Shown here: one piece after another, positions 1 to 5,010 of the stretch
How the letters are laid out: every line of letters begins with the position of its first letter
Numbering within the stretch: the stretch's first letter is position 1
NCBI GenBank assembly: GCA_003133815.1
Contig: PKZR01000089.1
Span: 1 to 5,010, forward strand
Direction: 5' to 3'
Source: Limisphaerales bacterium
GTDB lineage: Bacteria; Verrucomicrobiota; Verrucomicrobiia; Limisphaerales; UBA11358
Length of the DNA: 5,010 nucleotides
The notes under the pieces: model-generated
Database searches by the model: none
Seen by the model: the letters and a program-made list of their open reading frames with translations, nothing else
Told to the model about the DNA's origin: nothing
Made by a program: the position numbers and the translations under genes

Positions 1-119
1 GCGGGATTCCAAAACCATGGGGCGATGCTACGCGAATGGTCCACAGGGCGTCTCACCCTCTATTGCAAAAAGCGCCCCCTTTTTTGTCCACTTATTTGCC
101 CGTCGCAATGCGGTTTTTT
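1..119. other. Region with no convincing gene
   Basis: This stretch lies downstream of the minus-strand operon. All three plus frames are open from the left edge for some distance, but their translations resemble no family I know and lack a start with a ribosome site. One of them could be the tail of a gene entering from the left; I cannot support that. The only structure visible is two weak hairpins with T-runs, listed separately. Confidence 0.4.
67..85 (-). terminator. Weak hairpin after the minus operon
   Basis: Bases 67-72 (AAAAAG) are the exact reverse complement of 79-84 (CTTTTT), with a six-base CGCCCC loop. Read on the minus strand it forms a hairpin whose 3' arm is a T-run, about 35-50 bases after the stop at 120-122. 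The stem is almost all A-T pairs, so it is a poor intrinsic terminator. It is the only such candidate I see for this operon. Confidence 0.25.
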
Positions 120-121
120 TT
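102..121 (+). terminator. Weak plus-strand terminator-like hairpin
   Basis: GTCGC (102-106) can pair with GCGGT (110-114) around a three-base loop, using two G-U pairs. Eight T residues follow (114-121). The layout is that of a small intrinsic terminator for transcription entering from the left. It abuts the stop codon of the convergent minus-strand gene. The stem is short and partly wobble, so this is tentative. Confidence 0.25.
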
Positions 122-800
122 ACTTTATAAAACGAGTGTTTCGCTCAATTGCCAATAAGACTAAAATCAGGCAAAGAATTGTCAGAGAAAGAAACAATCC
201 GAACGCCACAGAAATACAACTTGCACGAAAAACTTCCTTTTCCATTGCCGCATTCGGGTCAGTAGGTGGTTGGTTCAAAGCAATCCATCTAGTTGCAAAG
301 TCTGTGACTGCTTGTTCCTCCTGTTCAGATGTCAGTTGCTTGGTCTTTGCTGTTTGTAAAATTGTTGAAAGATTGTCGAGGAACGGTTGCCGGTGTGATG
401 GCCAGAGTTGGTCGAGCCAATCTTTCAAGCTGAATCCATCATGTCTCAACAAAAAATCAACAACAGGTTGTGGAAAGGCATTTTTAGCGGCGATGTTTCC
501 GCCAACTGGAACAAAGGTATTCTGATTTTGCAGAACAATTGGTTGCACGGGAGCAACATAATCATATGGAACGTTGACGATTTCGTGTGGCTTTTCAGGT
601 TGGAATGTTCTTATCACCAAGAAACAAACTATAATAAGTGCAATCAAAACCAAAGCCGACCCAAGCAAAGTTACAAATCTTGTTCCTTGAAAAAGCAATA
701 ATTCAGCCTTTGAACTTTTGGCTGTGGAATGGAAGACTTCGAATTTTCGCCGCCGCTTGGCGGGTGAAAAATAATTGTTGAAAGTTGGCAGTGCGGACAA
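120..800 (-). CDS. Two-pass membrane protein, likely C-terminal part of a frameshifted zinc-ribbon gene
   Basis: I do not recognise the family. The frame encodes a basic stretch (residues 15-19, AKRRR region), a membrane segment at about 42-65, a soluble helical region of about 130 residues with several Trp, and a second membrane segment at about 195-217 followed by a short basic tail. The predicted topology is both ends inside, with the middle outside the membrane. The only available start is a TTG at 800, which falls inside the CPHC zinc motif of the overlapping upstream frame. The first in-frame ATG comes near residue 186, and an in-frame stop lies at 831-833. This frame therefore has no credible start of its own. 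It is best read as the continuation of the 671-901 frame after a -1 shift, giving a protein of about 260 residues: zinc ribbon, linker, membrane segment, outer domain, membrane segment. A natural mutation, a sequence error in an A/T run, or true frameshifting could each explain it. Confidence 0.6.
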   Translation of the reverse strand: MSALPTFNNYFSPAKRRRKFEVFHSTAKSSKAELLLFQGTRFVTLLGSALVLIALIIVCFLVIRTFQPEKPHEIVNVPYDYVAPVQPIVLQNQNTFVPVGGNIAAKNAFPQPVVDFLLRHDGFSLKDWLDQLWPSHRQPFLDNLSTILQTAKTKQLTSEQEEQAVTDFATRWIALNQPPTDPNAAMEKEVFRASCISVAFGLFLSLTILCLILVLLAIERNTRFIK

Positions 801-901
801 TCGACTTGTCTTGTTTCGCCTTTCCGCAACTCATTGCCATCAAACTTTATGCGACCGTTGCAATGCTGGCAATTACAGGTTACATAATTTGGCTCTTTCA
901 T
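671..901 (-). CDS. Zinc-ribbon protein, probably N-terminal part of a frameshifted membrane protein
   Basis: The 76-residue frame starts at ATG 901, nine bases after the stop of the upstream gene, so it is probably co-transcribed and translationally coupled. No Shine-Dalgarno sequence is visible. It holds a compact zinc ribbon: CxC-x-x-C at residues 9-14 and CPHC at 35-38. Likely ligands are C11, C14, C35 and C38, with about 20 residues between the pairs. A Pro/Ser/Gly linker (about 47-62) follows, then the frame ends at 671-673. Such ribbons at the N-terminus of Verrucomicrobia membrane proteins are familiar to me from memory, usually followed in the same frame by membrane segments. Here the membrane segments lie in the overlapping -1 frame (120-800). 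The last dozen residues are therefore probably out-of-frame tail. The ribbon call is firm; the function is unknown, with a cytoplasmic metal-binding or protein-binding role the natural guess. Confidence 0.7.
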   Translation of the reverse strand: MKEPNYVTCNCQHCNGRIKFDGNELRKGETRQVDCPHCQLSTIIFHPPSGGENSKSSIPQPKVQRLNYCFFKEQDL

Positions 902-910
902 ATGTTTGAA

Positions 911-1996
911 CTAATTTTGCGAAATATTATTTGTAGCGGTTGAATCTTGAGTAAGTTTTGAAAGTTCTTGCACAGCCGTCTGGTTGCCAGCAGCCGCAGC
1001 TTTTCCAAGAAATTCTTTTGCCTTGGCTGAGTCCTTCGGAACACCGTTCCCGTCACGGTAACGCTCACCCATGCTAAGCAGTCCGATTGGGTCGCCCTTT
1101 ACAGCTTCGCGTAAATCGAATTCTAATCCCAATTCTTCGGAGGCTTTCCTCTGCGCCGCAGCTATTCTTTCTGGATCGTTTTTGTCAAGGAAGTCTTGTA
1201 AACGCTTTTGGGCGGCAACGGCGAGTTCGCTTTTTGCAGAAGCATCTGCTTTTGCGGAGTTAATTCGCGATTCTTCATCTGGGGTTAATTGTAGCGCCAG
1301 TTTTTCAACTGAATCCGCATTGGATGGCCTAGCACATGGATTGCCATAGTTTAATTGAGTGATATGTTTTCCTAAACCATCTTCTGTAACGTAACCGAAT
1401 TGCCCATCCTCAACTGCCACATAAATCTTCGACGGATTAATATATTCCCCAGCCTGAACTTTATAGGGAAAGTTTATCAGAAAGTATTCTTCTTGTCCTG
1501 CCAAATTTCCATATTGTCCCAAAATGCGAACGCCAGTGGGTCCGACCTCCTGAATTTGTCCGCTGAAATTTACGAATTCAGAATTTTCAGACATCACATA
1601 TTTTTTCTCCCCGTTAATCTCCCTCCACGGGTCTTCAGGGATATGTTTTTTCGCATCCAAAAATTGTTGTCTCAAAGTATCAATATCAAACAATGCATTT
1701 GTTGCGTCCTGCAATTTAGATGCCAAATCATCTTTCAAAGTTTGCAGCTTCGCCAAAAATTCAGTTTGTTTTTCTTGTGCGATTGCCGCCTCTTGCTCGG
1801 CTTCTTCTTCCTGTATTCTACGTTGTTCCTGGAAAATCTGCTCCTGTTGTTGTAATGCGGCTGCTCCTTCTCCGTTAAGTGGGCTGACCCCTGTTATGCT
1901 GCTGCCTGCCCCAACAAGAGTGCAAAATGCGACATCGGGCCGTAAAAAAAGTCCTAAATTAACGAAGGAAAAAACAATAAAAAATTTTAGTTTCAT
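911..1996 (-). CDS. Secreted coiled-coil protein with a Sel1-like repeat
   Basis: This is a complete 361-residue protein of unknown function. I chose the ATG at 1996 over an in-frame GTG at 2005. It begins MKLKFF, giving a basic then hydrophobic signal peptide (about 1-25), and a GGGA sequence sits just upstream. Residues about 47-117 are Gln/Glu/Ala-rich and strongly coiled-coil. Residues about 123-222 form a compact beta-rich region with many Gly and aromatics, including YFLINFPYKV and VEDGQFGYVTEDG. A second charged helical stretch (about 229-297) follows. Residues about 301-337 match a single Sel1-type repeat: small residues, MGERYRDGNGVPKD, then a helix with KAAAAG. A single repeat is too few for a solenoid and may be a docking helix pair. 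The protein is probably periplasmic or envelope-associated. It is the first gene of a minus-strand operon with the zinc-ribbon membrane protein, suggesting they work in the same envelope process. The gene is visibly AT-richer than the lyase to its right. Confidence 0.75.
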   Translation of the reverse strand: MKLKFFIVFSFVNLGLFLRPDVAFCTLVGAGSSITGVSPLNGEGAAALQQQEQIFQEQRRIQEEEAEQEAAIAQEKQTEFLAKLQTLKDDLASKLQDATNALFDIDTLRQQFLDAKKHIPEDPWREINGEKKYVMSENSEFVNFSGQIQEVGPTGVRILGQYGNLAGQEEYFLINFPYKVQAGEYINPSKIYVAVEDGQFGYVTEDGLGKHITQLNYGNPCARPSNADSVEKLALQLTPDEESRINSAKADASAKSELAVAAQKRLQDFLDKNDPERIAAAQRKASEELGLEFDLREAVKGDPIGLLSMGERYRDGNGVPKDSAKAKEFLGKAAAAGNQTAVQELSKLTQDSTATNNISQN

Positions 1997-2260
1997 GATT
2001 CCCACTTACAAAACAACGAACTTAACTTGAAATATCCCGCGCGCACGAGTTTTGCGCATTTGTTTTGCCACGGCTTTTGTTGGCATGGGATTATCAAATC
2101 GGACGGGCCAATTTCTGTCAAAGTTTTTTCCCGACTATTTTTCAATTATATGACCGTCTGCAACGGCTGGTGCGATTGTTTTGTTTGAGCGAGGAGGAGG
2201 ATGACGATGTTATGGGTCCGTGCCCGGCGCGATTTCCCTGCCTGTCTTGGGCGATCCAGA
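1997..2260. other. Intergenic region between the lyase stop and the Sel1-protein operon
   Basis: The 264 bases hold no supported gene. The open plus frames crossing the right end are antisense shadows of the lyase. The region should contain the end of the lyase transcript and the start of the operon below it. A candidate promoter is listed separately. An isolated TATAAT reads on the minus strand at 2150-2145 without a matching -35. A small inverted repeat, TGCCA (2067-2071) with TGGCA (2081-2085), lies in the probable leader. I see no convincing GC-rich terminator with a T-run after the lyase stop. Confidence 0.5.
2090..2121 (-). promoter_or_regulatory. Candidate sigma70 promoter for the Sel1-protein operon
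   Basis: Read on the minus strand, a perfect TTGACA lies at 2121-2116. Seventeen bases on is TTTGAT (2098-2093, four of six matches to TATAAT). GATAAT (2095-2090, five of six) overlaps it but at a long 20-base spacing. Transcription would begin near 2083-2086, leaving a leader of about 90 bases before the ATG at 1996. The -35 is excellent and the -10 mediocre. Confidence 0.4.
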
Positions 2261-4234
2261 TCAATCCGATTCCATCACGATGGTGTCATACATGATCTCG
2301 CCGCCGTTGGCGCGGAGTGTCAGGGTGTTTTCGCCCTGTTTCAGAAGGGAGGCGGGAAAGGTGTATTCGTTGCGGGCGTATCGTCCGCTGCGGTTGGTGG
2401 AGCGGCGCACGCTGCCGTCATCGGCATAGGACAACCGGCCGACTTCCGTGCCGTTGACGGATGCTATGACGCTCCCGCCGCCGCCGGCTATGGCGATGGT
2501 GAGGTAGCCCCTGCCGGAAATGGTTTTCTTCAGGTTGAATTTGACGGTCCAGGTGCCGGTTCGCTGGGCGAAATACCAGTCTTTGATTTCCCTGCTTTTG
2601 CCGATGGTGAAGGTGAGGTTGGTGGGCACCTGCTGAATCCACTGGCTGTTGCGCGGCTGGCCGCCGAACTTGAATTCGTCCGCCATGCGGTCGGCCTTGC
2701 CGATCTGCCACAACAAGTTCGTGTGGTAAGGCGCGTCCCAATTGATGACGCCCAGGTCGAGCTTGTCGCCGCCGACCTGGATGCCGTCCCTGGCGAAGGA
2801 TTGTGTGATGGGTCCCTGTGTCTGCCATGCGTAAAGTGTGTATGTGCCGGCGCGCACGTGAGGCAGGGTGAATTTCCCGTGGGCATCGGCCTTCACATAG
2901 AAGATATAATCGCCCGCCTGATTATATATGATGCTTGCGCGGTCCAGCGCCGCGCCGTTGTTCACGCCGCCGCCGCCACGCCCTCCGCGTCCGCCGCCGC
3001 GCGCATAACCCGGAGCGGAGTTGGTGCCGGAAGCAAGGTTGTTGGTGGATGAAATGGAATTTGTCCCCTGCCCTGCGGCGAAGGAATTGGTTCCGCCGCC
3101 ACCACCGCCGCGTCCTCCCCTGCGCCCGCCACCACCGCGCGGACTGGGTGCGTTGGTCGGTTGGCCGAGAATGATGTAGGCGAACGCCGCCGGGCGGTCG
3201 TGGGAAATTTGCAACTGGCCGCTGACGCTGGTGCGGTTGGTTGGAAACAAGGGTTCATTGACCCATTGATAAGGCCACTTTTTTTGTTCGGCGGCGGCGG
3301 TCTTCTTTGCGTCCGCGATGATGGCCGCCGGGGTTTTGCCTGAGTTGATGTAGACATACCACGGGCCGAAGATTTTCTGGCCGGAGCGTCCGCCGGCGGA
3401 ACCGCCGCCGCTGAAATGGCCGCCGCCGAGGTAGTTCAAGATGAGCGCGTCCTGGTGCACGGCGAGTTCCTGCCGCAACGGACCGCTCGCATAGGCTTCG
3501 GTGCTCACGGGCATGAAGAAGGCACCGAAGCCGTGGCCGAAATGGCCCCACATGGGCGCTTCGGAATAATACAGGCACCAGTCATATTTGGAATAGACCG
3601 AGCCGTCCGGCAGCCGCCATGTTTCATCGCCCAGATTGCCTATTGTTGAAATGGCCTGGAGAAATTCATAGGACTTTTGCTGTCCGATGCGCTCCGGCGT
3701 CCATGTCCAGTCGAGGATGGACATGTCGAAGCGATACATGGTGCGCATTTCGCCGCCGAACTGGCCCTTGATGATGACGTAGGGATGAATGCCGCTCTCG
3801 CCCTTGAGCATGACGTAATGGTCTTCGAGATAGGGCGTGTTGGTGTCAATGAGCGCGAAGTGGACGAGGCCGGGCGTGTTGGCGATGATTTTCACCAGAC
3901 GCACGTGCATGTAGCCGGTGCTGGCATTGTAGTCATGGTAGAAGGTGCGTCCGCCATCCGTGTCGCGCGGGACGGTGCCGTGAAGATTGTGCGCGAGCTC
4001 GGTTCCGTTCTTGATGATGGAGGTTGCGCTGATCTGGTTGCGGTAGTCCTGGCCAAAGGTGATTTTGAGCATGCCATTGTCGAGGACAAGGTTCGTGACT
4101 TCGTCCGGGGCGTAATCGCCGACGGCTGCGGGCTGGCCGTTCAACGTCATGCTCATCTCGTTGGCGGCGCGTGAAACGATGACGGACGCAAGTGCAGCCA
4201 GCAGGAAAAGGGAAAAGCGGAGAATCAATTTCAT
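2261..4234 (-). CDS. Rhamnogalacturonan lyase, polysaccharide lyase family 4, secreted
   Basis: This enzyme cleaves the rhamnose-galacturonate backbone of rhamnogalacturonan I by beta-elimination, outside the cytoplasm. I start it at ATG 4234 (657 residues). It then opens MKLILRF with a Sec signal of 23 residues ending SRA-AN. Upstream ATGs at 4249 and 4258 and a TTG at 4273 are in frame but spoil the signal peptide; no start has a clear ribosome site. Domains in order: catalytic galactose-mutarotase-like beta-sandwich (about 27-310), fibronectin-III-like domain (about 334-500, with KFTLPHVRAGTYTLYAW typical of PL4), and a jelly-roll carbohydrate-binding-like domain (about 505-657, with LWQIGKADR, DWYF and IMYDTIVME). 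By spacing, Lys216 (VYSKYDW) and His273 (GGGHF), with Tyr268, align with the catalytic Lys150, His210 and Tyr205 known from Aspergillus aculeatus lyase; that alignment was done by eye. All three domains are intact. The odd point is a Gly/Arg/Asn/Ser-rich insertion at about 360-428. It is transcribed divergently from the GH29 gene, consistent with a pectin-use locus. Confidence 0.92.
   Translation of the reverse strand: MKLILRFSLFLLAALASVIVSRAANEMSMTLNGQPAAVGDYAPDEVTNLVLDNGMLKITFGQDYRNQISATSIIKNGTELAHNLHGTVPRDTDGGRTFYHDYNASTGYMHVRLVKIIANTPGLVHFALIDTNTPYLEDHYVMLKGESGIHPYVIIKGQFGGEMRTMYRFDMSILDWTWTPERIGQQKSYEFLQAISTIGNLGDETWRLPDGSVYSKYDWCLYYSEAPMWGHFGHGFGAFFMPVSTEAYASGPLRQELAVHQDALILNYLGGGHFSGGGSAGGRSGQKIFGPWYVYINSGKTPAAIIADAKKTAAAEQKKWPYQWVNEPLFPTNRTSVSGQLQISHDRPAAFAYIILGQPTNAPSPRGGGGRRGGRGGGGGGTNSFAAGQGTNSISSTNNLASGTNSAPGYARGGGRGGRGGGGVNNGAALDRASIIYNQAGDYIFYVKADAHGKFTLPHVRAGTYTLYAWQTQGPITQSFARDGIQVGGDKLDLGVINWDAPYHTNLLWQIGKADRMADEFKFGGQPRNSQWIQQVPTNLTFTIGKSREIKDWYFAQRTGTWTVKFNLKKTISGRGYLTIAIAGGGGSVIASVNGTEVGRLSYADDGSVRRSTNRSGRYARNEYTFPASLLKQGENTLTLRANGGEIMYDTIVMESD
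2951..3157 (-). repeat. Low-complexity Gly/Arg/Asn insertion coded within the PL4 lyase
   Basis: Codons 360-428 of the lyase encode two RGG-type blocks (about 3092-3142 and 2966-3001) that flank a Thr/Asn/Ser/Ala-rich stretch with three TNS tripeptides. The insertion sits inside the fibronectin-III-like domain, between strands that otherwise match PL4 closely. The reading frame stays open and both flanks are intact, so it is a real in-frame insertion, not damage. It is probably a flexible surface loop or linker. Confidence 0.75.
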
Positions 4235-4260
4235 GGCGCGGGGAATCATGGGTGGCATTC

Positions 4261-4272
4261 TGGGTAAACCCA
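4261..4272. promoter_or_regulatory. Small palindrome upstream of the lyase
   Basis: TGGGT-AA-ACCCA is a perfect inverted repeat with five-base arms, 27 bases upstream of the lyase ATG. The octamer AATCATGG occurs on both sides of it, at 4244-4251 and 4272-4279, 28 bases apart. The position fits an operator or leader element for the lyase. The palindrome is short enough to arise by chance. Confidence 0.3.
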
Positions 4273-4317
4273 ATCATGGACGCTGGAGGGCACCGGCAGG
4301 TTTCCGGCAAATTTGTT

Positions 4318-4347
4318 TTGACGCTCGTCAGCCAAAGACGTTGTAAT
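4318..4347 (+). promoter_or_regulatory. Sigma70-type promoter for the GH29 gene
   Basis: TTGACG (4318-4323, five of six to consensus) and TGTAAT (4342-4347, five of six) are separated by 18 bases. Transcription would start near 4354, leaving a leader of about 25 bases to the ATG at 4379 or about 64 to that at 4418. It points toward the fucosidase-like gene. I could not find an equally good promoter facing the lyase. Confidence 0.5.
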
Positions 4348-4357
4348 GTGGGCTGAC
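4327..4357. promoter_or_regulatory. Operator-like inverted repeat overlapping the GH29 promoter
   Basis: GTCAGCC (4327-4333) and GGCTGAC (4351-4357) are perfect reverse complements separated by 17 bases. The left arm lies in the promoter spacer and the right arm covers the predicted start of transcription, so the pair brackets the -10 box. That is a classic place for a dimeric repressor. The arm centres are 24 bases apart, a little over two helical turns. A stem with a 17-base loop is possible but a terminator is not, since no T-run follows. Confidence 0.45.
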
Positions 4358-4417
4358 CAGAGAACAACCGATCAATACATGCCTCATTCACAAAAATCCG
4401 CCGGTGGCGAACAGGTA

Positions 4418-5010
4418 ATGGCACGCCGCAAATTCATCAAGCTTGCGTCTCTGGCGGGCTCGGGCATCGCAGCGGGCAAACTGCTTGGCGGATTTTCTGC
4501 TGCGGCCCAAACCATCGGAGGCGCTTCTTCCGAACCTACAGATTACGCGTTGCCGCAGCTTGCGCCGTTTCCCAATCTGCCGCCGAAGCAGCCTGCGGGT
4601 TCCGTGCCGATGGGCGATCCCGCCGCGTTTCCGGAAGCCAGGATGGATTTCCCGATTGTGCCGGGGCCGTATGCCCCGACCTGGGATTCCATCGCGCAGA
4701 ATTATCCGGGCAAGGAGGCGGACTGGCTGCGTGAGGCGAAATTCGGCATCTGGGTGCACTTCGGTCCGCAAGCCGCCGGCATGAGCGGCGACTGGTATGC
4801 GCGCCGGATGTATATGCAGGGTCAGGCCGCCTACAACAACCACATCCGGGATTTCGGCCATCCATCCGAAATCGGATACAAGGATTTGTTGAAGGACTGG
4901 AATCCTGTGAAACTGGATCCCGCCGCCGTGGTGAAAATTTACAAGGATGCCGGCGCACGCTTCCTGCTGATTCAGGGAGTTCATCACGATAATTTTGACA
5001 ACTGGAATTC
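4418..5010 (+). CDS. Alpha-L-fucosidase-like enzyme, GH29, Tat-exported (5' part)
   Basis: Family GH29 enzymes remove alpha-L-fucose from glycans with retention of configuration. The window covers about the first 197 residues; the frame is open at the right edge. The start at 4418 gives a twin-arginine signal: RRKFIK at residues 3-8, a short Gly/Ala-rich hydrophobic stretch, and a probable cut after SAAA (about 30). An in-frame ATG at 4379 adds 13 residues and is equally possible; neither has a strong ribosome site. After a Pro-rich linker (about 44-88) the catalytic TIM barrel begins with KFGIWVHFGP (108-117), in which His114 corresponds to the sugar-binding His34 of Thermotoga maritima fucosidase. 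Then come GDWYARRMY, GYKDLLKDWNP and VHHDNF, with His189/His190 matching the conserved His pair. The canonical KHHDGF reads VHHDNF here, a form I recall from a Verrucomicrobia/Planctomycetes branch. The nucleophile Asp and the acid/base residue lie beyond the window, so activity and exact sugar cannot be judged. It diverges from the PL4 lyase, suggesting a shared plant-polysaccharide locus. Confidence 0.88.
   Translation, partial: MARRKFIKLASLAGSGIAAGKLLGGFSAAAQTIGGASSEPTDYALPQLAPFPNLPPKQPAGSVPMGDPAAFPEARMDFPIVPGPYAPTWDSIAQNYPGKEADWLREAKFGIWVHFGPQAAGMSGDWYARRMYMQGQAAYNNHIRDFGHPSEIGYKDLLKDWNPVKLDPAAVVKIYKDAGARFLLIQGVHHDNFDNWN

Noticed and set aside
25..525. Plus-strand open frame of 166 codons at the left edge
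   Set aside because: It runs antisense through the membrane-protein coding region. Its translation has no recognisable domain, whereas the minus strand gives clean membrane segments.
690..695. Programmed -1 slippery site at the TTT TTC codons
   Set aside because: The preceding base is C, so the heptamer does not fit X XXY YYZ, and I saw no clear downstream stem or pseudoknot. An indel is the simpler explanation.
2145..2150. Perfect TATAAT on the minus strand as the operon promoter
   Set aside because: No -35-like hexamer lies 16-18 bases upstream (the sequence there is GC-rich). The TTGACA-based promoter at 2090-2121 is closer to the gene and better formed.
2151..2168. CCGT/ACGG hairpin as a terminator for the lyase
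   Set aside because: It has only four base pairs with a five-base loop and no T-run follows on the minus strand.
2201..3052. Long plus-strand open frame antisense to the lyase (283 codons)
   Set aside because: It is the complement of GC-rich lyase codons, is Val/Ala/Gly-rich with no domain I recognise, and the opposite strand encodes a clear PL4 enzyme.
3677..4174. Plus-strand open frame antisense to the lyase N-terminal half
   Set aside because: It is a shadow of the well-supported lyase with low-complexity composition and no start signal.
4388..4987. Minus-strand open frame of 199 codons opposite the GH29 gene
   Set aside because: It is His/Arg-rich as expected for an antisense shadow. 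The plus strand shows conserved GH29 motifs and a Tat signal.

Overview
The window looks like chromosomal DNA of a free-living, polysaccharide-degrading bacterium of the Verrucomicrobia/Planctomycetes type. This rests on recalled family resemblance: a Gly-rich rhamnogalacturonan lyase, a GH29 fucosidase-like enzyme with a Tat signal, a CxxC zinc-ribbon membrane protein, a secreted Sel1-repeat protein, and no strong Shine-Dalgarno sequences. No database search was possible, so the lineage is an inference. There is no rRNA, tRNA, CRISPR array, transposase or other clear mobile element.

Left part (1-2121): an AT-richer minus-strand operon. A candidate sigma70 promoter (2090-2121) precedes a secreted coiled-coil protein with one Sel1-like repeat (911-1996). 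Nine bases after its stop begins a zinc-ribbon reading frame (671-901). This runs into a second frame (120-800) that encodes two membrane segments but has no credible start of its own. The two frames are best read as one gene of about 260 codons interrupted by a -1 shift between 673 and 833. Bases 1-119 hold no convincing gene, only weak terminator-like hairpins.

Right part (2261-5010): a GC-richer divergent pair of carbohydrate-active genes. On the minus strand is a complete, Sec-exported family PL4 rhamnogalacturonan lyase (2261-4234) with an unusual Gly/Arg/Asn-rich insertion in its middle domain. On the plus strand is the 5' part of a GH29 alpha-L-fucosidase-like enzyme (4418 to the window end) with a twin-arginine signal. 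The region between them carries a good sigma70 promoter facing the fucosidase. A perfect 7-bp inverted repeat brackets its -10 box, as a repressor operator would.

The right pair probably acts on the rhamnogalacturonan/pectin fraction of plant cell walls: the lyase cuts the backbone and the fucosidase-like enzyme trims fucose or a related sugar from side chains. The function of the left operon is unknown; it looks like an envelope-associated module. I did not find a clearly new biological system. The most checkable oddities are the interrupted zinc-ribbon gene, the operator-like repeat in the divergent promoter, and the Gly-rich insertion in the lyase.
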